Origin: Panagrolaimus kolymaensis | Lineage: Eukaryota; Nematoda; Chromadorea; Rhabditida; Panagrolaimidae | Direction of reading: 5' to 3' | Length of the DNA: 64,000 nt | NCBI GenBank assembly: GCA_028622995.1 | Contig: JAJQJQ010000020.1 | Span: 1,364,001-1,428,000, forward strand | Shown here: one piece after another, positions 1 through 15,702 of the stretch | Layout: each line of letters starts with the position of its first letter | Position numbering within the stretch: the stretch's first letter is position 1 | Program-made: the position numbers and the translations under genes | The notes under the pieces: generated by a model | What the model was told of the DNA's origin: nothing | What the model saw: the letters and a program-made list of their open reading frames with translations, nothing else | The model's database searches: none

Positions 1-1884
1 GAAGAAGAAAAACGGAACGTAACAGGTGAATTTTCTTTTTCGTCTTCTCCAAAACATCTTTTTAAATTTTATTATAAGGCTCTTTTTTACGTGCGTCTCG
101 TTTTGTCCAACGACAACACAACAATTCTCTTTCCTTTATTTATGTCGCCCATCTCTTTTCAGTCCTTTGCGCAATCACACACATATTACTTTTGTCTTTC
201 GCTTAAATTCAATATACAAAATAATTTTTTTTTGTCTTAAAAAAACTTCTACAGAAAATGAATGTATGTTTTTTTTTCTATCGTTCAAGATGTTATTGTT
301 TGAAACTTTTTTTGGGGATTGGAGTTAAGAGACGACTCATTGTAATATATTAACATGCAATGGCAAAGATGCGGTTGTTTGGGCCTAAACTTGCACTACT
401 TTTTTTTGTCGAATCATTGTTCACGTGAAAGATCCTAAAATTTTATCATAAACTTTCAACTTCATTTCTTTTCCCTAAAAACTTTTCGATTTCCTTTCTC
501 TCTCGCACTCGAAAAAAAAACCATGTTTTCATTGAAGCAATCCCTTTTTTTTTGCATATTTTATGAATGCACTTTTTCTTCCTATTTTTTCCATGTCGAT
601 GCTATAAACATAACAACAATTTCTCACTTATCTGAAACAAAAAAAATATGTTCAATTCCATGTTTTCCGATACATATATGTATTTATTTTATTGGGCGAT
701 AATAACTAACCGTTTTAGTAGTTCCGACGATTCATTTTTTCTGTTTCGTTTCGTCCTTGTCCACTTAAAAAAAGATAGACGTAAAAAAATTATAATATCG
801 ACCTAAATGTCAATCAAATACGGAAGAAAACTTTTTTTTGTTATATCTAATTTTTTCTTTGTAATTATAACTGGCGAATTGCCCAAATTTTTGTATCTTT
901 GACACATCCGTTTTTTTTTTATTGTAAGGGGAAGAAAAAAGAAAGATTTTCTTCAAAGAAAGTTTAAAGTTTTTAATTGGTCTTTTTTTGTTACTGAATG
1001 TAAAAGTGATGATTTTAAAGAATTTATTGAATAAATTCAAATATAATTAAAACAGAATAACTATCGATTTATTAAACTTTTTGTATTCTAGTATGTTCAA
1101 AAATTTGAAGTCCTTCTTCAAGTGTGTTCTTTTCTTTCCTTCTGTTTTTCGGTTCTTGTTTGTGTTGTTTTTGAATTTTGATTGAACCGCGCAAAAAGTG
1201 TCACAGTCATCGACAACTTTTTTTCTTTCTATTCGCGTCCAACACTGTGTTGCAACATGCAAAAGTTTTACTTGTTTTGGCGCTTCTTTTCTTCCTCTTT
1301 TTTTTTCTCCGATCGTCGCAGATTTTTTTTTCTTGAAGTTTATTTATTTGCCACCTTTTTTATTGATCTTTTTTTATGATTTTTCCATGTACCACCATAA
1401 CTCTCATATATACACATACCTCTTGAATTCCTTTGCATAGATTCATTCACATATATTTTTATGCTTTAGGTGATTTTTAAGACGACCATCAAGAGATGAT
1501 GATTCATTTACCAACTATTTTTTTCATTTACGCCTGAAACTATTTCTTCTTTTTCGTGTAGGAGTGTTACTTGGCGTCAACGCCTCCTAAAAACTTTTTT
1601 CTCTCAATATCATTGTATATATGTTTATGGACCATTGATTTATTATTAATACAATATGGGTGTTTTAACATTTAAAGAGACCGTTTCGTTTATGGCGTGT
1701 TTGTTTGTATTGCGGTGTTTTGTTTTTGTTTGTGATATAATTGAACTTGTTTAACCTTTTTATATTTTTTAGCCGAAAGCTTCAAATACTGTTTATTTCG
1801 CTTTACTTTGATCTCATAATTTAAAGACCTAGCGCGCTTCAACGCGCATGTTTTTTTCTTAACAAACATTAACGAACAACAATC
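1..1884. other. Upstream flank of erm-1, no gene recognised
   Basis: T- and A-rich sequence with poly-T runs. The open frames here encode only F/K/S-rich low-complexity peptides and have no family resemblance, so I call no gene. The last part should contain the promoter and 5' UTR of erm-1. No TTTTAG or TTTCAG acceptor lies just before its ATG at 1885, so a trans-splice site is not obvious. Confidence 0.6.
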
Positions 1885-4837
<2,953 letters not shown>

Positions 4838-5857
4838 TGTGCTTCATCGGTTTATGCTTATCTTATTTTACAGATATATGCCTTAATTATTGTTTTTTTT
4901 AAATGTTTATTACTGCGCCATCTTGCGATATAAAAGTTTATTTAATCCTGTGTTTTATTGTTTTTTTTCTATGTAAATTATGTGTTCCTAGAAAATTGTA
5001 TGGATTTTTCATTATTTTGGAAAAAATCTTTGCTCATTGTTTCTTTTCATTCAAAAGGCAGAATCAGTTGATTCCTTTCTTATATTACATTTTGCGAGTG
5101 ACCTTTTTTAATTTATTTCGGACATCTTAAACTACGCTTTTGCTTTTTACCAAAATTTTTATTTTCGCTCAGAATTATGCAAACCTTTAGCTTTTTAAAA
5201 TTTCTAATAACTATTAATTATTTTTTGTTTGTTTGTTGAAAATGCCTCTTTCAACTATAAAGGTTTTTTTAATTTTTCCCAACGATACTTGTGATTTACA
5301 AATGGATTAGAGGGGCTTTAATGATTAGAAAAAAATTATAATAAATTTGTATGTGGTTAAGTACAATAAGCTAAAATACATATGAATGTCGAGATGTAGT
5401 TTTCTAATTCAAAGAGTGTAGCGGTGTAGGTTCGACGATTTAGAGGGCTTACAAACATCATTATTGGTCATTACATAAATATACAAGAGACAATGAAAAG
5501 ACATGAACTTTAGATGGTAGGAGAATCAGAAGTCAGCAGGAACGTCATAATAGTATGAGGTTGGAAGGTGTGGAGACATAAGCTTTTATTTGATGTTAAG
5601 GTAGCTAGATGGGATGAAAATCAGATGGTGATTGTGCGTCATGAATATTTGTAAATTTGGTCTGTGTTTGTGGACACACGCATTGCTTCATTAAAATTTT
5701 ATGAACTCTATTATTTGGTAATGTACGCAAGAAGCATAACACAGAAAATGAGATAATTTATTATAACAATACTATAAAAAGAATACTTAAAATATAATAA
5801 AACAGAAGCAATAATTCACAACTTTGAAATATTCACCAATGGACTTGAATCGGTCAG
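4838..5857. other. Convergent intergenic region between erm-1 and the pyrophosphatase gene
   Basis: About 1 kb between the 3' ends of two convergent genes. It contains T-rich sequence suited to 3' UTRs and polyadenylation, and a stretch around 5390-5660 that is less AT-rich than its surroundings. I see no coding frame with family resemblance and no structured RNA. Confidence 0.6.
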
Positions 5858-7977
5858 TCATGGAAGACGAATAAAATGCCATTTGTCGTTGTCAGCTGGA
5901 GTTTCTTTGGGTTCACCATGAGCAGGGGCAGATTCAACATTTTTGGACCATGCTTCATCATTAGCGACATGAGCAGCTCCTTCGACGTGAGCTTCGGTAT
6001 TGAGTGCAGGAGAAGATTCTTTGATTAACTTCTTCCAAAATTCATGAGTTTCAGCAATGATATTGTTAGCAAAATCGGCATCTTTGAATTCTCCATTGAA
6101 GGCAATTTCGTTTGCAGGCTTTCCAGTAGGGATTTTATAAACACGGAACCATTCTTCTGTTGCCTAAAATTAAATTTTGAAATAAAAAAATAATAAATAA
6201 TAGTAAAACTTACTTTTAAGAGACCAGGAAAATGTTCTTCAACATCAGCAATTGTACTAATTTTATCAAAAAGTGGATCAGATGCTGCAATTGCAACCAA
6301 TTTCCAATCAGTTTCACCTTCATCCTGAAATTCGAAATTATTGGCATATTTTCATTTAATTACTAGAAAAAACTAACAAGAAGAGCCAAAGTTCCAATAA
6401 TTTTTACTTGTACAACAGCACCACGTTTTTGAATAGCTGAACCAATTTCAATGACATCAATAGGATCATTATCACCTTTAGCATTGGTGTTTGAATCAAG
6501 ATGATTTGGATCTTCCCAAGTTTGAGGTAAAGCACCATAATTCCAAATATAACCGCGATGAGGAAAAATATTATGAACAAATCGTGGAAGCTCTTTCTTT
6601 TCATCTTGTTTGATTGGAGTCAATGGTTCTTTTGTTGCCATTTCCATTTTAGCATTGGTCCAACGAGGAATTTCCACGATCATATTGTAAATTTTCTTTG
6701 TTTCATCAGCAAAGAGAGGAATATCATGCCATGGCGAAATATATCCATTTGGTCCTTCTGAAAGAAAAAAAATTCATTAATCAAGCTAAATAAAATGAAA
6801 ACCAAAAACTTACTAAAGAAAATGCGATAATCTAGAGAGTGAAGAGTACCACGTTCAACAATTTGATATTGAGAATCACTTTGAGCCATTTTGTTGCGTT
6901 TTAGTAAATCAAAAGCAGCGGTAGAACTTGAACGACGAGATTCAGCAGCAATTGCTCTAAAAATTAAAGTTTACAGTAACCTTGCAAAGAAAACAAAAAA
7001 ACACAAAATTTTATTTTTCTAACCCTGATTTGAAATAATTTTTGCAACAACAATAAAATACCATAACTTTTTTAGAAAAACCTTTTAAAAAATAATTATA
7101 GGAAATATTAAAAACAAGAAATCCATATTTACTTTTTTCTCATACTAAAGTGGAAATGAAAAATATGAGATGAGAGAAGACTCTACCTTGGTGCAAATGC
7201 AAAGCCAAAAAATGCTATAATAAATAAGAAAGCACTACAACAACAAATGACGGCACGACATTTACGGTGACGTCGTTGGTGAAATAATGAGTGACAACCA
7301 CCTAACTCTTGACGCTGCTTATATGAAGAAATTGTAGGAAGCATATGAGTTTCAGTAGGAAAATCTTCTTCTCTTTTTTTGGATAAAGAAATTTGGGCTG
7401 TTCTTGCTTCTCTTGCTGCACATCGACGAAGTCGATGTGAAACCTTAAATAATTTTCTCTTTGATGACGGCGTTTCATTAGGAAATGGTGGCAGAGTATG
7501 CACTTAATTTTGGGATAAAAAAGGATATTTGAAAGAATAAGGGTAATGTAACATAAAATTTTTTGTACGAAGAAAATAAAATTATTAAATCATTTTTATA
7601 TGATCTAACTAAAATATCCCTTTATTGACTTTAAAAAAACATTGAGCGATAAAAAGCATTGAACTCGACATGGTTAAAATAAAATGTGTCATTAAAAAAC
7701 CGTAAAAGTTTAATCAAAGGTTGTTGGTCATATCAATGAAAACCATACAAAAAAAATCAGAGGAGTTTATTTTTCTAGTTAGTCATTGGTAATCAATATG
7801 ATCAAGCAAAAAAGAGCGTGAGACTTTATCGCTTATAAAAAAAAGCTATAAAAAGACTTTTCAAACTTCAAAAAAAAACATTTAACTTCCTATTTCTAAC
7901 CTTAATGATGTTGGATCATTTGGTGAAGATCGAGGTGAAACATCAACAGATTTTCTTTGACGTCGAAATATCTGCAT
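5858..7977 (-). CDS. pyp-1: Inorganic pyrophosphatase (family I), with alternative first exons
   Basis: Hydrolyses pyrophosphate to two phosphates. Core exons read downward: 6814..6956, 6378..6757, 6214..6324, 5858..6163. The core has the family signature [11 protein letters not shown] (metal-binding Asp cluster), [11 protein letters not shown] and [17 protein letters not shown], all as in eukaryotic soluble PPases, plus an acidic C-terminal extension. Two upstream exons both end in phase 2 and both fit the same acceptor at 6956. Exon A (7901..7977) starts [10 protein letters not shown] and contains no membrane segment, giving 338 aa. Exon B (7187 to about 7502) encodes a basic stretch and a hydrophobic segment [20 protein letters not shown], giving a likely type II membrane-anchored form (365 aa from the in-frame ATG at 7344). 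A third start, MAQSDSQYQ at 6889, would give a 290-aa soluble enzyme. The true 5' end of exon B is unresolved: the acceptor at 7503-7504 needs a phase-1 exon that I could not place. Confidence 0.93.
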
Positions 7978-8790
7978 AGTATTTTATAAAAATATTTAAT
8001 TCAAAGAAATAAAAAATTCAACAAATTAAAAAATGCTTCGTTGTTGTCGTAAAACTGAGCAAAGTGGAGATGGATGGAATGTTTTTGCAATAAAATGTTA
8101 GCTGTCAACTTTCCTCTTTTGGGATATGCGAACAAAAAAAGAAGATTAAAGCCAAAGGTTATACTATTTTTCCTTCTTTACTTTTTGAGGATTTTTAAAT
8201 GAAAAAAAAACTTTCATTAAAGAATGAAATTTTAGGTCTCATAGCAACGGCAGCTTTTTACAATTAGCGAGGAAAAAGATATTTTTGAATGTGAAAATCT
8301 CTTACTAAAGAATCCCTAGAGTAAACTATATCTAGCTATACAACAAAAGGCTTTGAGTAAAATAGAGAAAAAAAAATAAAGTAAAACATAATCACGAATT
8401 TTTTTAAAAAAGAATACAAAATTAAAACACGTTGAAAATAAAGAGTTAGCTCACCTTGAAAAAATAAATGATGGCAACAAAAGACGGGGAAGAAATGAGC
8501 GATGGAGAGAAGAAGCCACTTTTGCGAAGTTGAGAGAAACGCACCAAAAAAACAATAAAAATAAACGCAATTAAACAAAATTAAAGATTGTGTTAAACAA
8601 TGGCACGCTCCTAATTTTTTTGATAATGAAACGTACTAACCAAAAAAGCACAGTATCAATAAGTATGTTGGTGTAATTTTAACACATTTAACAGTTAAAA
8701 ACAATTTGTCAGATAAAATTTATAATAAAAATCAACAACAAGTTATTCAAATTATAACAAAAGTCAACAAAAACAAAACAAAAAAAGATT
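7978..8790. other. Region between pyrophosphatase first exon and UTP15 3' end
   Basis: Mostly AT-rich with no convincing gene. On the minus strand, around 8456-8580, a stretch ends in a strong donor (CAAG then gtgagc), which could be an untranslated or leader exon of the pyrophosphatase gene; I could not connect it in frame. The 0.8 kb spacing argues against the pyrophosphatase being in the same operon as UTP15. Confidence 0.4.
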
Positions 8791-10885
8791 TTAATCTTTG
8801 ACACTTCTTCGCTTTCCTTTTGATTCATGCTTTCCTTTTGATTCATACTTTGCTTTTTTTGCCGAACTATTTCGACGACTTCTTCTTTTAGGTTCTTCAA
8901 CTTTTTCTTCTTCCATCATTATATCTTCTTCCTCTTCTTCATTTGTTTCTTCTTCATTTAAAACAGCAGTTTCATCCATTACGAATGGAATGGGATGAAT
9001 AAAGATTTCTCCAAAAACAGAATCATTTTGTTTTTCTCGAGCTTCTCGTTGATTTGCAATAGACAACTGCACTAGTAAATCCAAGGAACCATTAGCTTTT
9101 GCAATAGATTTTTGTAAACGAAGTTCTATTTCAATGGCACGTTGTAAGCTCCGAAAATGTTGAACAACATGTTGTGGATTTGTCTCTTCAGCATAAATCG
9201 CTAAAAACATATGATAATACAAATGGTTAAAAAAAATAATCGTGGAAACGTACTCATTAAAACATCAGCTACTTCAGAAAGTGTATGAAAATAGTTATTT
9301 TTGAACATATGAAGTTTTAAGAAAGTAATAATTCTAATAAGACTTTGAGGATTTCGTCCAGCTAAAACTCTTGGCAGCGCACTTCGTAATCGAATTTGTT
9401 CAAAAGCAGCTACAACAATTTCAGGTTTTTCTAGACGATTTTTATCAACAAACATTTTATCAAGCATTTGACGAAGTGCACCTTTGCGAAGAAGAACATC
9501 AAGTCGACCAAGCCTTATCTAAAAGCATTTAATATTAGATGAAAAAAAATTGTTAAATGATACTTTATCCAATCTTGGTGCAGTTGGTTCGACAATTTTA
9601 GGAGTACTTCCACGTTCTCTTTGAACAACAGGGGCGCCCATTTTCTTTTTAACATTAGGATTACCAATCATTAGCTGTTTCATTAAAGGAATTGATGTTA
9701 CACGTTCAGATGTTATAAGTTTACGACTTAATCCATCAATTTTTGGTTTTCGGCGATAAATTGATAATAAATTTCCCATTCCAATAGCCATACATTCATC
9801 ATCAGGTGATATTGAGAGAGCAAGAATAGAGTTTGCTACTTTAGTTGAATAAATTAGCCGATAATCACCACTATCAAGGCTGAAAACATTTACACGACGA
9901 TCTAAACCACCCGTAACTAGTCGAGTTCCATTTGTAGCAAAAGATAAAGAAGTAACCTAAAAAAAATTTGAAAAAAACGGTTATCACGAAATCGCTAAAA
10001 TCTTACAGTCTTATGATGATGTTCTAAAGCATGAACAAAGCGACCACCACAGCTTAAGTCCCAAATTTTAACAACAAGGCCACCGGCAGAAAATAAAAAT
10101 TTATCATTTGATGATACTAAAACTTTTTCAACAGGTGAACCATGATCGATAATGTAAGCTATTGTAGGAAGTGTTACACGCATATCCCAAACTTTGACTC
10201 TATGATCATATGAACCTAAAATATTAGAAGTTAGAGTATGAGCATAAACAATGGTTTCAAACCTGTGACGAAAAAATTATCAGTTTGTTCCATAAATTGT
10301 CCCGTTCGAATACTGTCATCATGAGCTTTTTCAACTTGCCAAAGAGAGCTTTGCGTCCGTGGGTCAGTCAAATCCCAATATGCCATAGAACCATCATCAG
10401 CCAATGTCAATATGGTATATGAATGTTTTGCAAACGCCACAGCATTAACAGGAACTTGATGAGCACGAAAAAGTCTAATAGCTTTTCGACTTGTCCCAGA
10501 GGTTTTCCTAACATCATAACAATGAGCAAAGCCTTCATGAGTACCAACACCCAAAAGTCCACCATCACTTCGAAAAGTTGCGCCAAGAACAAGTGATTTG
10601 AATCTTGTAAACATCGCAATAGCTTCAGAATTTACGGTATCAAATACGCCCAGCTAAAAAAGAAGCAAATATAAAAAAATAATGAATTATGCTTAAACTT
10701 ACTCTCATGCTACTGGTTGATGCGAGAAAATAAGGTTGTTGAGGAGAAAATGCGAGACTTAAAACGTTTCCTGGTTCTTGAAAAACTGATAATTCTTGCA
10801 TCCTTTGCCAATAAGCATAATCATCTGTTACTCTATTACCAACTTGCGTTTCCGCAATTGGTTTCATCGGTTTGACACCAGGCAT
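8791..10885 (-). CDS. utp-15: UTP15, U3 snoRNP / SSU processome WD40 protein
   Basis: Six exons read downward: 10703..10885, 10263..10653, 10007..10215, 9564..9956, 9254..9518 and 8791..9200, giving 616 aa. The N-terminal two thirds is a WD40 propeller: FVTGSYDHRVKVWDMR, FSAGGLVVKIWDLS and VTGGLDRRVNVFSL align with human UTP15, as do the link HHKTVTSLSF and the start with KP..E.Q.G.....D..YW. The C-terminal UTP15_C region has MLDKMFVDKNRLEKPEIVVA and LPRVLAGRNPQSLIRIITFL. The protein is about 100 residues longer than human UTP15, mostly a Glu-rich then Lys/Arg/Ser-rich tail likely to act as a nucleolar targeting signal (inference). UTP15 acts in the t-UTP/UTP-A complex for early 18S rRNA processing. 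A TTTTAG acceptor lies 5 nt before the ATG, and the gene sits 162 bp after DDX10 on the same strand. Confidence 0.95.
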
Positions 10886-11047
10886 CTTGACTAAAATACA
10901 TAATTTGCTTTAAAGAAAATAAAGGATAAAATAATAAAGTAATATTAAAAGCGATTCAACTTTCAATTATAAAATTTGTATAAAAAATAACATAAAAATC
11001 TTTATCAAAATCAACAAAAAATAATAACACAACAACAAAATAATTTT
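10886..11047 (-). promoter_or_regulatory. Intercistronic spacer with a trans-splice-type acceptor
   Basis: Only 162 bp separate the DDX10 stop (11048) from the UTP15 ATG (10885). On the minus strand the spacer is T-rich and ends in ATTTTAG immediately followed by TCAAG and the ATG; the first exonic base would be 10890. This is the layout of a nematode operon, where an SL2-like leader is spliced onto the downstream cistron. No other 3' splice site with a local donor is needed to explain it. Confidence 0.7.
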
Positions 11048-13675
11048 CTATCCTAAACCAAGAAAAGCGAGAGCTTGTTCTTCAGCATTTTGAATACTAT
11101 GATTTTTCAATTTGCCATTATTAATCTTCTTTTTAGGAGGTTCTTCTTCGTCGGACTTATCATCACCTTCAAAGTTATTTGGTTTATCAGGATCAGGTAA
11201 CCATGAAATATCAACACTGCCTTCATCTGATTCACCAGCAAAATCCATGGTATCATCACTTTCTTTAGCGGCTTTTTGCTTTAGTTTTTTTCCTTTTCTG
11301 ATAGTTTTCAATATTTCTCGATGGTGCTTCTTATCTTCTTCTTTTTCCTTCTCCAATCTTTCCATTGCTTCATTGATATCAAAACTCTGAACAGCTGATG
11401 TGTCTTCCATAGGCTAAAATAAATCCAAAAATATTGCACGATAAAAGTTATAGAACTTACATTTCCTTCATCATCAAAAATAATCTTCTTTGCACTCAAT
11501 AATGCACCACGTTTAATTAACTTCTTAACAGCTTTTTCTTTTGGTAATACTATATTCTTTTTCTTTGAAGCTGGTTTAAGTTCTTCTTCATTCAATTGTT
11601 CGCTAGGATCAACGTTAAAAACATTTTTACGAGCTATGCGAATAACATCATCGTCTTCATCCAAAGTAAACGCAGCAGCAACTTCAATGTTAGGTTGTAA
11701 ATGTGTTTCATCACCACAACTTTCTTCGCCATCTTCGCTTTTGACATCAGATTCTTGTTTGAGCTCTTGTTTTATTGCAGGCTCGTTTACATTAATGCCA
11801 TGTTTTCTTAAAAATCGAATCTTTGGAGCTAGAGCAAGACCATAAGATAATGATAAAGCTTGAAAATCAATCTTCTTGACATCAAAAACATCACGCAACC
11901 TCATCGTATGGATTGCACGAGCATAAGCAATAATTGCTTTTTGTGCAAATTCTTTATATTGTAAGTGTTCACTCAAGGTTGAAGACAGCTTTAAACGAAT
12001 GTTAACCAATAATTTAGGATCGACGCTAAAAACATGAATTATATAAAGTTTTACATACTATTGGTAAACATACTGTATTTTGTTGATTTCAATATTTCTA
12101 GCAGATAATCTTTTGATAAAAGGTTCCTCTTGATTAGGAGTTAATACCAAAACTGCTTCACCTTTCTTATTCATTCTTGCAGTTCTTCCAACTCTAAAAT
12201 TAAGAAAGAGTTAGAGTATTAAAGAAAAGCACACCACACCTGTGAATATAATCGTCAACAGTGGAAGCACAATCAAGTTGTAACACATAATCAACTTTTC
12301 GAAAATCCAATCCTCTTGAAGCCACATCAGTTGCTATCAAAGCAGTACCAGCAGTATTTTGATCAAATGATTCGAACACTTCGACTCGTTTTGATTGATT
12401 CATAGTTCTAGAATAAAATATTTATTATATTTTAAGTATGTTATTTAATAAACGCTTACCCCCAAAGTCCCATTAATGACAAACCAGGTCTCATCGAACA
12501 AAAAGATTCTGTTAAAAATCGTGCCTGTTTACAGCAAGTAACAAAAATTAAAGTTTTTTTTCTTCGATGATTGAGCAAATATGACCATAAAATGTTGACC
12601 TTTTCTTCTTCTTCACATACAAAGTATGACTAAAAAAAGAACTTATGATAGCCATATGATACAAAGAAAATTTAAACAAACTTGTTGAAGCTGATCAGGA
12701 GTTACTTTATCTGAATGTTCATGAACCGAAATAAATACAGGGTCATGAGAACAAACTCTAGCGAGATCTTTAACATTACGTGTTTGTGTTGCAGAGAAGA
12801 GAAGAGTTTGTCGTTCTTTCGGAAGATTTTCAACAATAGCATTAATCTGAAAAAAACTTTTTGTTTAATGATTAAATGCACAGAACGTACTTGTCTAGTA
12901 AAGCCCATGTCCAAAACCCTGTCCGCTTCATCAATTACCAAAACTTGACACATATCGCATCTAAAAGCATCATTTTCATCCATATGTTGAAGTAATCGAC
13001 CAGGGGTTGCAATAATAATATTGACCGAAGCTAATCTATCCTTTTCATATTCAATATCAGTGCCTCCAATTAAAACACCAGCAGAGAAATCATGATCTTT
13101 GCCAATTTTATTTAAGACTTGGAAAATTTGATAGGCTAATTCACGAGTTGGTGTAATAATTAAACCACCAAGACCATCATCACGAGTCCAGCGATTTCTC
13201 CATAAACATTCAAGAACCTAAAAAAAGAGGAAGAGTAAAACACAAAGAAAGATCATGATAAAAAATAATAACGTACTGGAATCAAAAGAGCAAGAGTTTT
13301 TCCGGATCCAGTTTTAGCTGCTCCAACAACGTCATTACCAGTAAGAGATAAAAAGATTGATTGCCTTTGAATATCAGTAGGCTCGGTGAATCCAGCTTCA
13401 CGAAGTCCATTGATTGTTGCAGAAGATAAAGGGAATTCGGTAAATTTCTTGAAACAGCTTGCTTCTTCCTAAAATGAATAAAATATACTTTCACATTTAA
13501 AAAAACTTACAGGACTGATGGTTTGATATTTGGATGTTACAGCTTCAATATTTTCACGAAACTTTTTCCCTTTTTTCTTTTGTCGATGGCGATCAAATAC
13601 TTTTTGATTTCTTGTATTATTTTTTAATCCATGAATATCATCATTATCATCAATACCCTTTCTGTTTTTTGACAT
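11048..13675 (-). CDS. ddx-10: DDX10/Dbp4 DEAD-box RNA helicase for ribosome biogenesis
   Basis: Nine exons read downward: 13511..13675, 13277..13468, 12891..13217, 12682..12846, 12460..12629, 12240..12407, 12074..12193, 11461..12025 and 11048..11413, giving 745 aa. All helicase motifs are present: Q motif [10 protein letters not shown], motif [10 protein letters not shown] (about residues 104-112), [18 protein letters not shown] in [12 protein letters not shown] (about 214), [13 protein letters not shown] and [43 protein letters not shown] and [13 protein letters not shown] match DDX10/Dbp4 rather than other DEAD boxes. The post-helicase region [22 protein letters not shown] is the DUF4217 segment of this group. 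The C-terminal part is rich in Glu and Lys. Dbp4 releases U14 snoRNA from pre-rRNA in the SSU processome, the same machine as the neighbouring UTP15. Confidence 0.95.
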
Positions 13676-13978
13676 AATCTAAAATCCAAGATTTTTGTTA
13701 TTTTAAATGGGAATAACACAGGTAAATAAGGATCAAAAAGTTGAAAGATAATAAAAGGAGAAGAAAAAAATGGTAGTAGGATTTCAAAGTTTGATAAATG
13801 AACCCTTTTTTTAGTTCGTTGCGAAACATTTTCTTTACTTTGGCGTTTGAAAACATTTTGTTGCTGCTTTTTTTTCATTGAAACACTTTCCTTGAATTTT
13901 AGCAAACATTAGTTTTTATTTGATTTTTGAATTTGCATTAACCCTTTATTAATCACAATTTTTTTAGAAGCCGATACC
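13676..13978. promoter_or_regulatory. Divergent promoter region between DDX10 and mitochondrial S15
   Basis: About 300 bp separate the divergent ATGs at 13675 (minus) and 13979 (plus), so a shared bidirectional promoter is likely. Near the plus gene, TTTTTTTAG at about 13958-13966 precedes GAAGCC...ATG, a candidate trans-splice acceptor for the S15 mRNA. I recognise no specific factor site. Confidence 0.5.
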
Positions 13979-15119
13979 ATGCTTCCATCATACTTTGGAC
14001 GAATTACGCCATGCTCATCTATCGCTATCAGAGCTTTCCATGCTTCAACTTCACTTCAAGTTGGGCGTTATTTATGGTACAATAAACACAAAAAAGTAAC
14101 TGATCCTCGAAGAGCTGATCCAGATTATTTTGAAAAGCAAGCAGCTAAATTGCCTTTAGGTAAGCTTTGTGATAATTTTTAATTGTTTTTTTTTAAACGA
14201 GCAACCATTCCAGACGGCCATTATCTCGATGCATTGGTATTACTATGGACAGAAAAAATTGGAAGTGAAAGAGAATTAACGATGAAAGCAAGTGATAAAT
14301 TGATTCAACATGATGGAAATTATGGTTTACCTGATTTGGATAAAACTAAGCCTCGACTTGCATATGAAAATGTTGATATTTTAAAAGATGCTCCAGAACC
14401 GGTTAAAAAAATTTTTTCAATTGATTTTGGTGAACGTCGTGATCTTACTGATGCATGGAAACGTGAACTTAAGGAATCTGTTAACAAACACAAATTTGAT
14501 GCAGATTCTTTACAAGCTAAAAGTAATAACTTTAATATCCTTTTATATCATTTTTATTTAGCTTTATTTTTTAGTTGCATGGGCTACGTGCTTAATCCGC
14601 CATTGGTCTATGTTAGTTGACGAAATTCTATCAAAAAATCCTAAAAAACCAGTTTGGTTAACTGTTCGAATTTACAACATGCTTGGTTATCGCCGTCGTT
14701 TACTTCGTTTACTTCGTGAACAAGATACAGAAGAATTTGAACGTGTATTGGATGTTCTTAAAATTGCATATCAAGTTCCCAAGCCTCCTGAGCATATCAA
14801 AACTCGTAAAGCATGGTCTGAGTATCAACTTAAGAAACGTGTTGAAGCTGAAAAAGAAAGACGCTTGCAAGAATTACATGAAAAAATTAAAGAAGGACGT
14901 GATGATAAAGTTGCAAAAATTGATAAACAAGTTGCTGATTTAAAGTCTGAGTTAGATTCAATTAAAGAAAGATTAGAAAATATTGCAATTGCTGAAGGAA
15001 CCAAAGTTGCTGGAGTTGTTGGAGAATATCAACCTAAACTTGTTGAAGAACTTAGTGAAAATAATATTCATGCTATGCTTTTCTTTCGTAAAAAGCCTAA
15101 TGAAAAAGTTTATAGTTAG
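13979..15119 (+). CDS. mrps-15: Mitochondrial ribosomal protein uS15m (MRPS15)
   Basis: Three exons: 13979..14159, 14214..14522, 14575..15119, giving 344 aa. The N-terminus is Arg/Ser-rich and almost free of acidic residues (MLPSYFGRITPCSSIAIRAF), consistent with a mitochondrial presequence. The S15 fold is in the last exon: SKNPKKPVWLTVRIYNMLGY followed by RRRLLRLLREQD and the helix VLDVLKIAYQVPKPPEHI, as in animal MRPS15. The C-terminus adds a Lys/Glu-rich coiled coil and a nematode-like tail. uS15 binds the central domain of small-subunit rRNA at an early step of 28S mitoribosome assembly (family knowledge). It is divergent from DDX10; both serve ribosome synthesis, in different compartments. 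Confidence 0.93.
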
Positions 15120-15702
15120 TAAAATTATTTTAGAATAGGTCGATGTTTATTTTATTGTTTGTTATTTCTTTTCTTAATAAATATGTATTTTTATAATCAC
15201 ACTTCATTTTCTTGCTTATATTTAACATGATGAGTTCGTTAATCAATCACTAAGTCTTAAAGCTTATCAGTGAAACAAAGCAAAGTTCTGCTTAAATCTT
15301 TAAAAATTTAATCGGTAAAACAGAATCTTTATGGTATATTTACTTGTGCAACTTTTCCTACATAATCATGAGAAAAATTCATAATAAACTCGGTTTTAAC
15401 TTTCGGTTTACGCTTAAAATCATTTCAAAAGTGTGATTTTGTTCATTTATGATAAACTGTGCAACTTTTATTTTGCTATTACGTTCAACGAGTACATATA
15501 CGAACAAAAGCAAGAAGCTTGCAAAATCAATGAATAAAACATATCATTATCACCGAGAAGAAACATTCAGTCAAAGACTTTTTATTATAAAACTCAACAA
15601 ACAAAAAAGAAACACGTATAAAAAATGCATTAAAACTTTTACAAAAAAAGAAACTCAACAAATCAAAAATTTAAAAAAATGATATAATCCTCCATGAGTT
15701 CT
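15120..15702. other. Convergent intergenic region
   Basis: 3' flanks of the S15 gene (plus) and the small membrane protein gene (minus). It is AT-rich with AATAAA-like words (e.g. around 15175). No other coding frame or RNA structure was recognised. Confidence 0.55.

Noticed and set aside
26..328. 100-codon plus-strand open frame near the window start
   Set aside because: Phe/Leu/Ser low complexity from T-rich DNA, no splice or family support.
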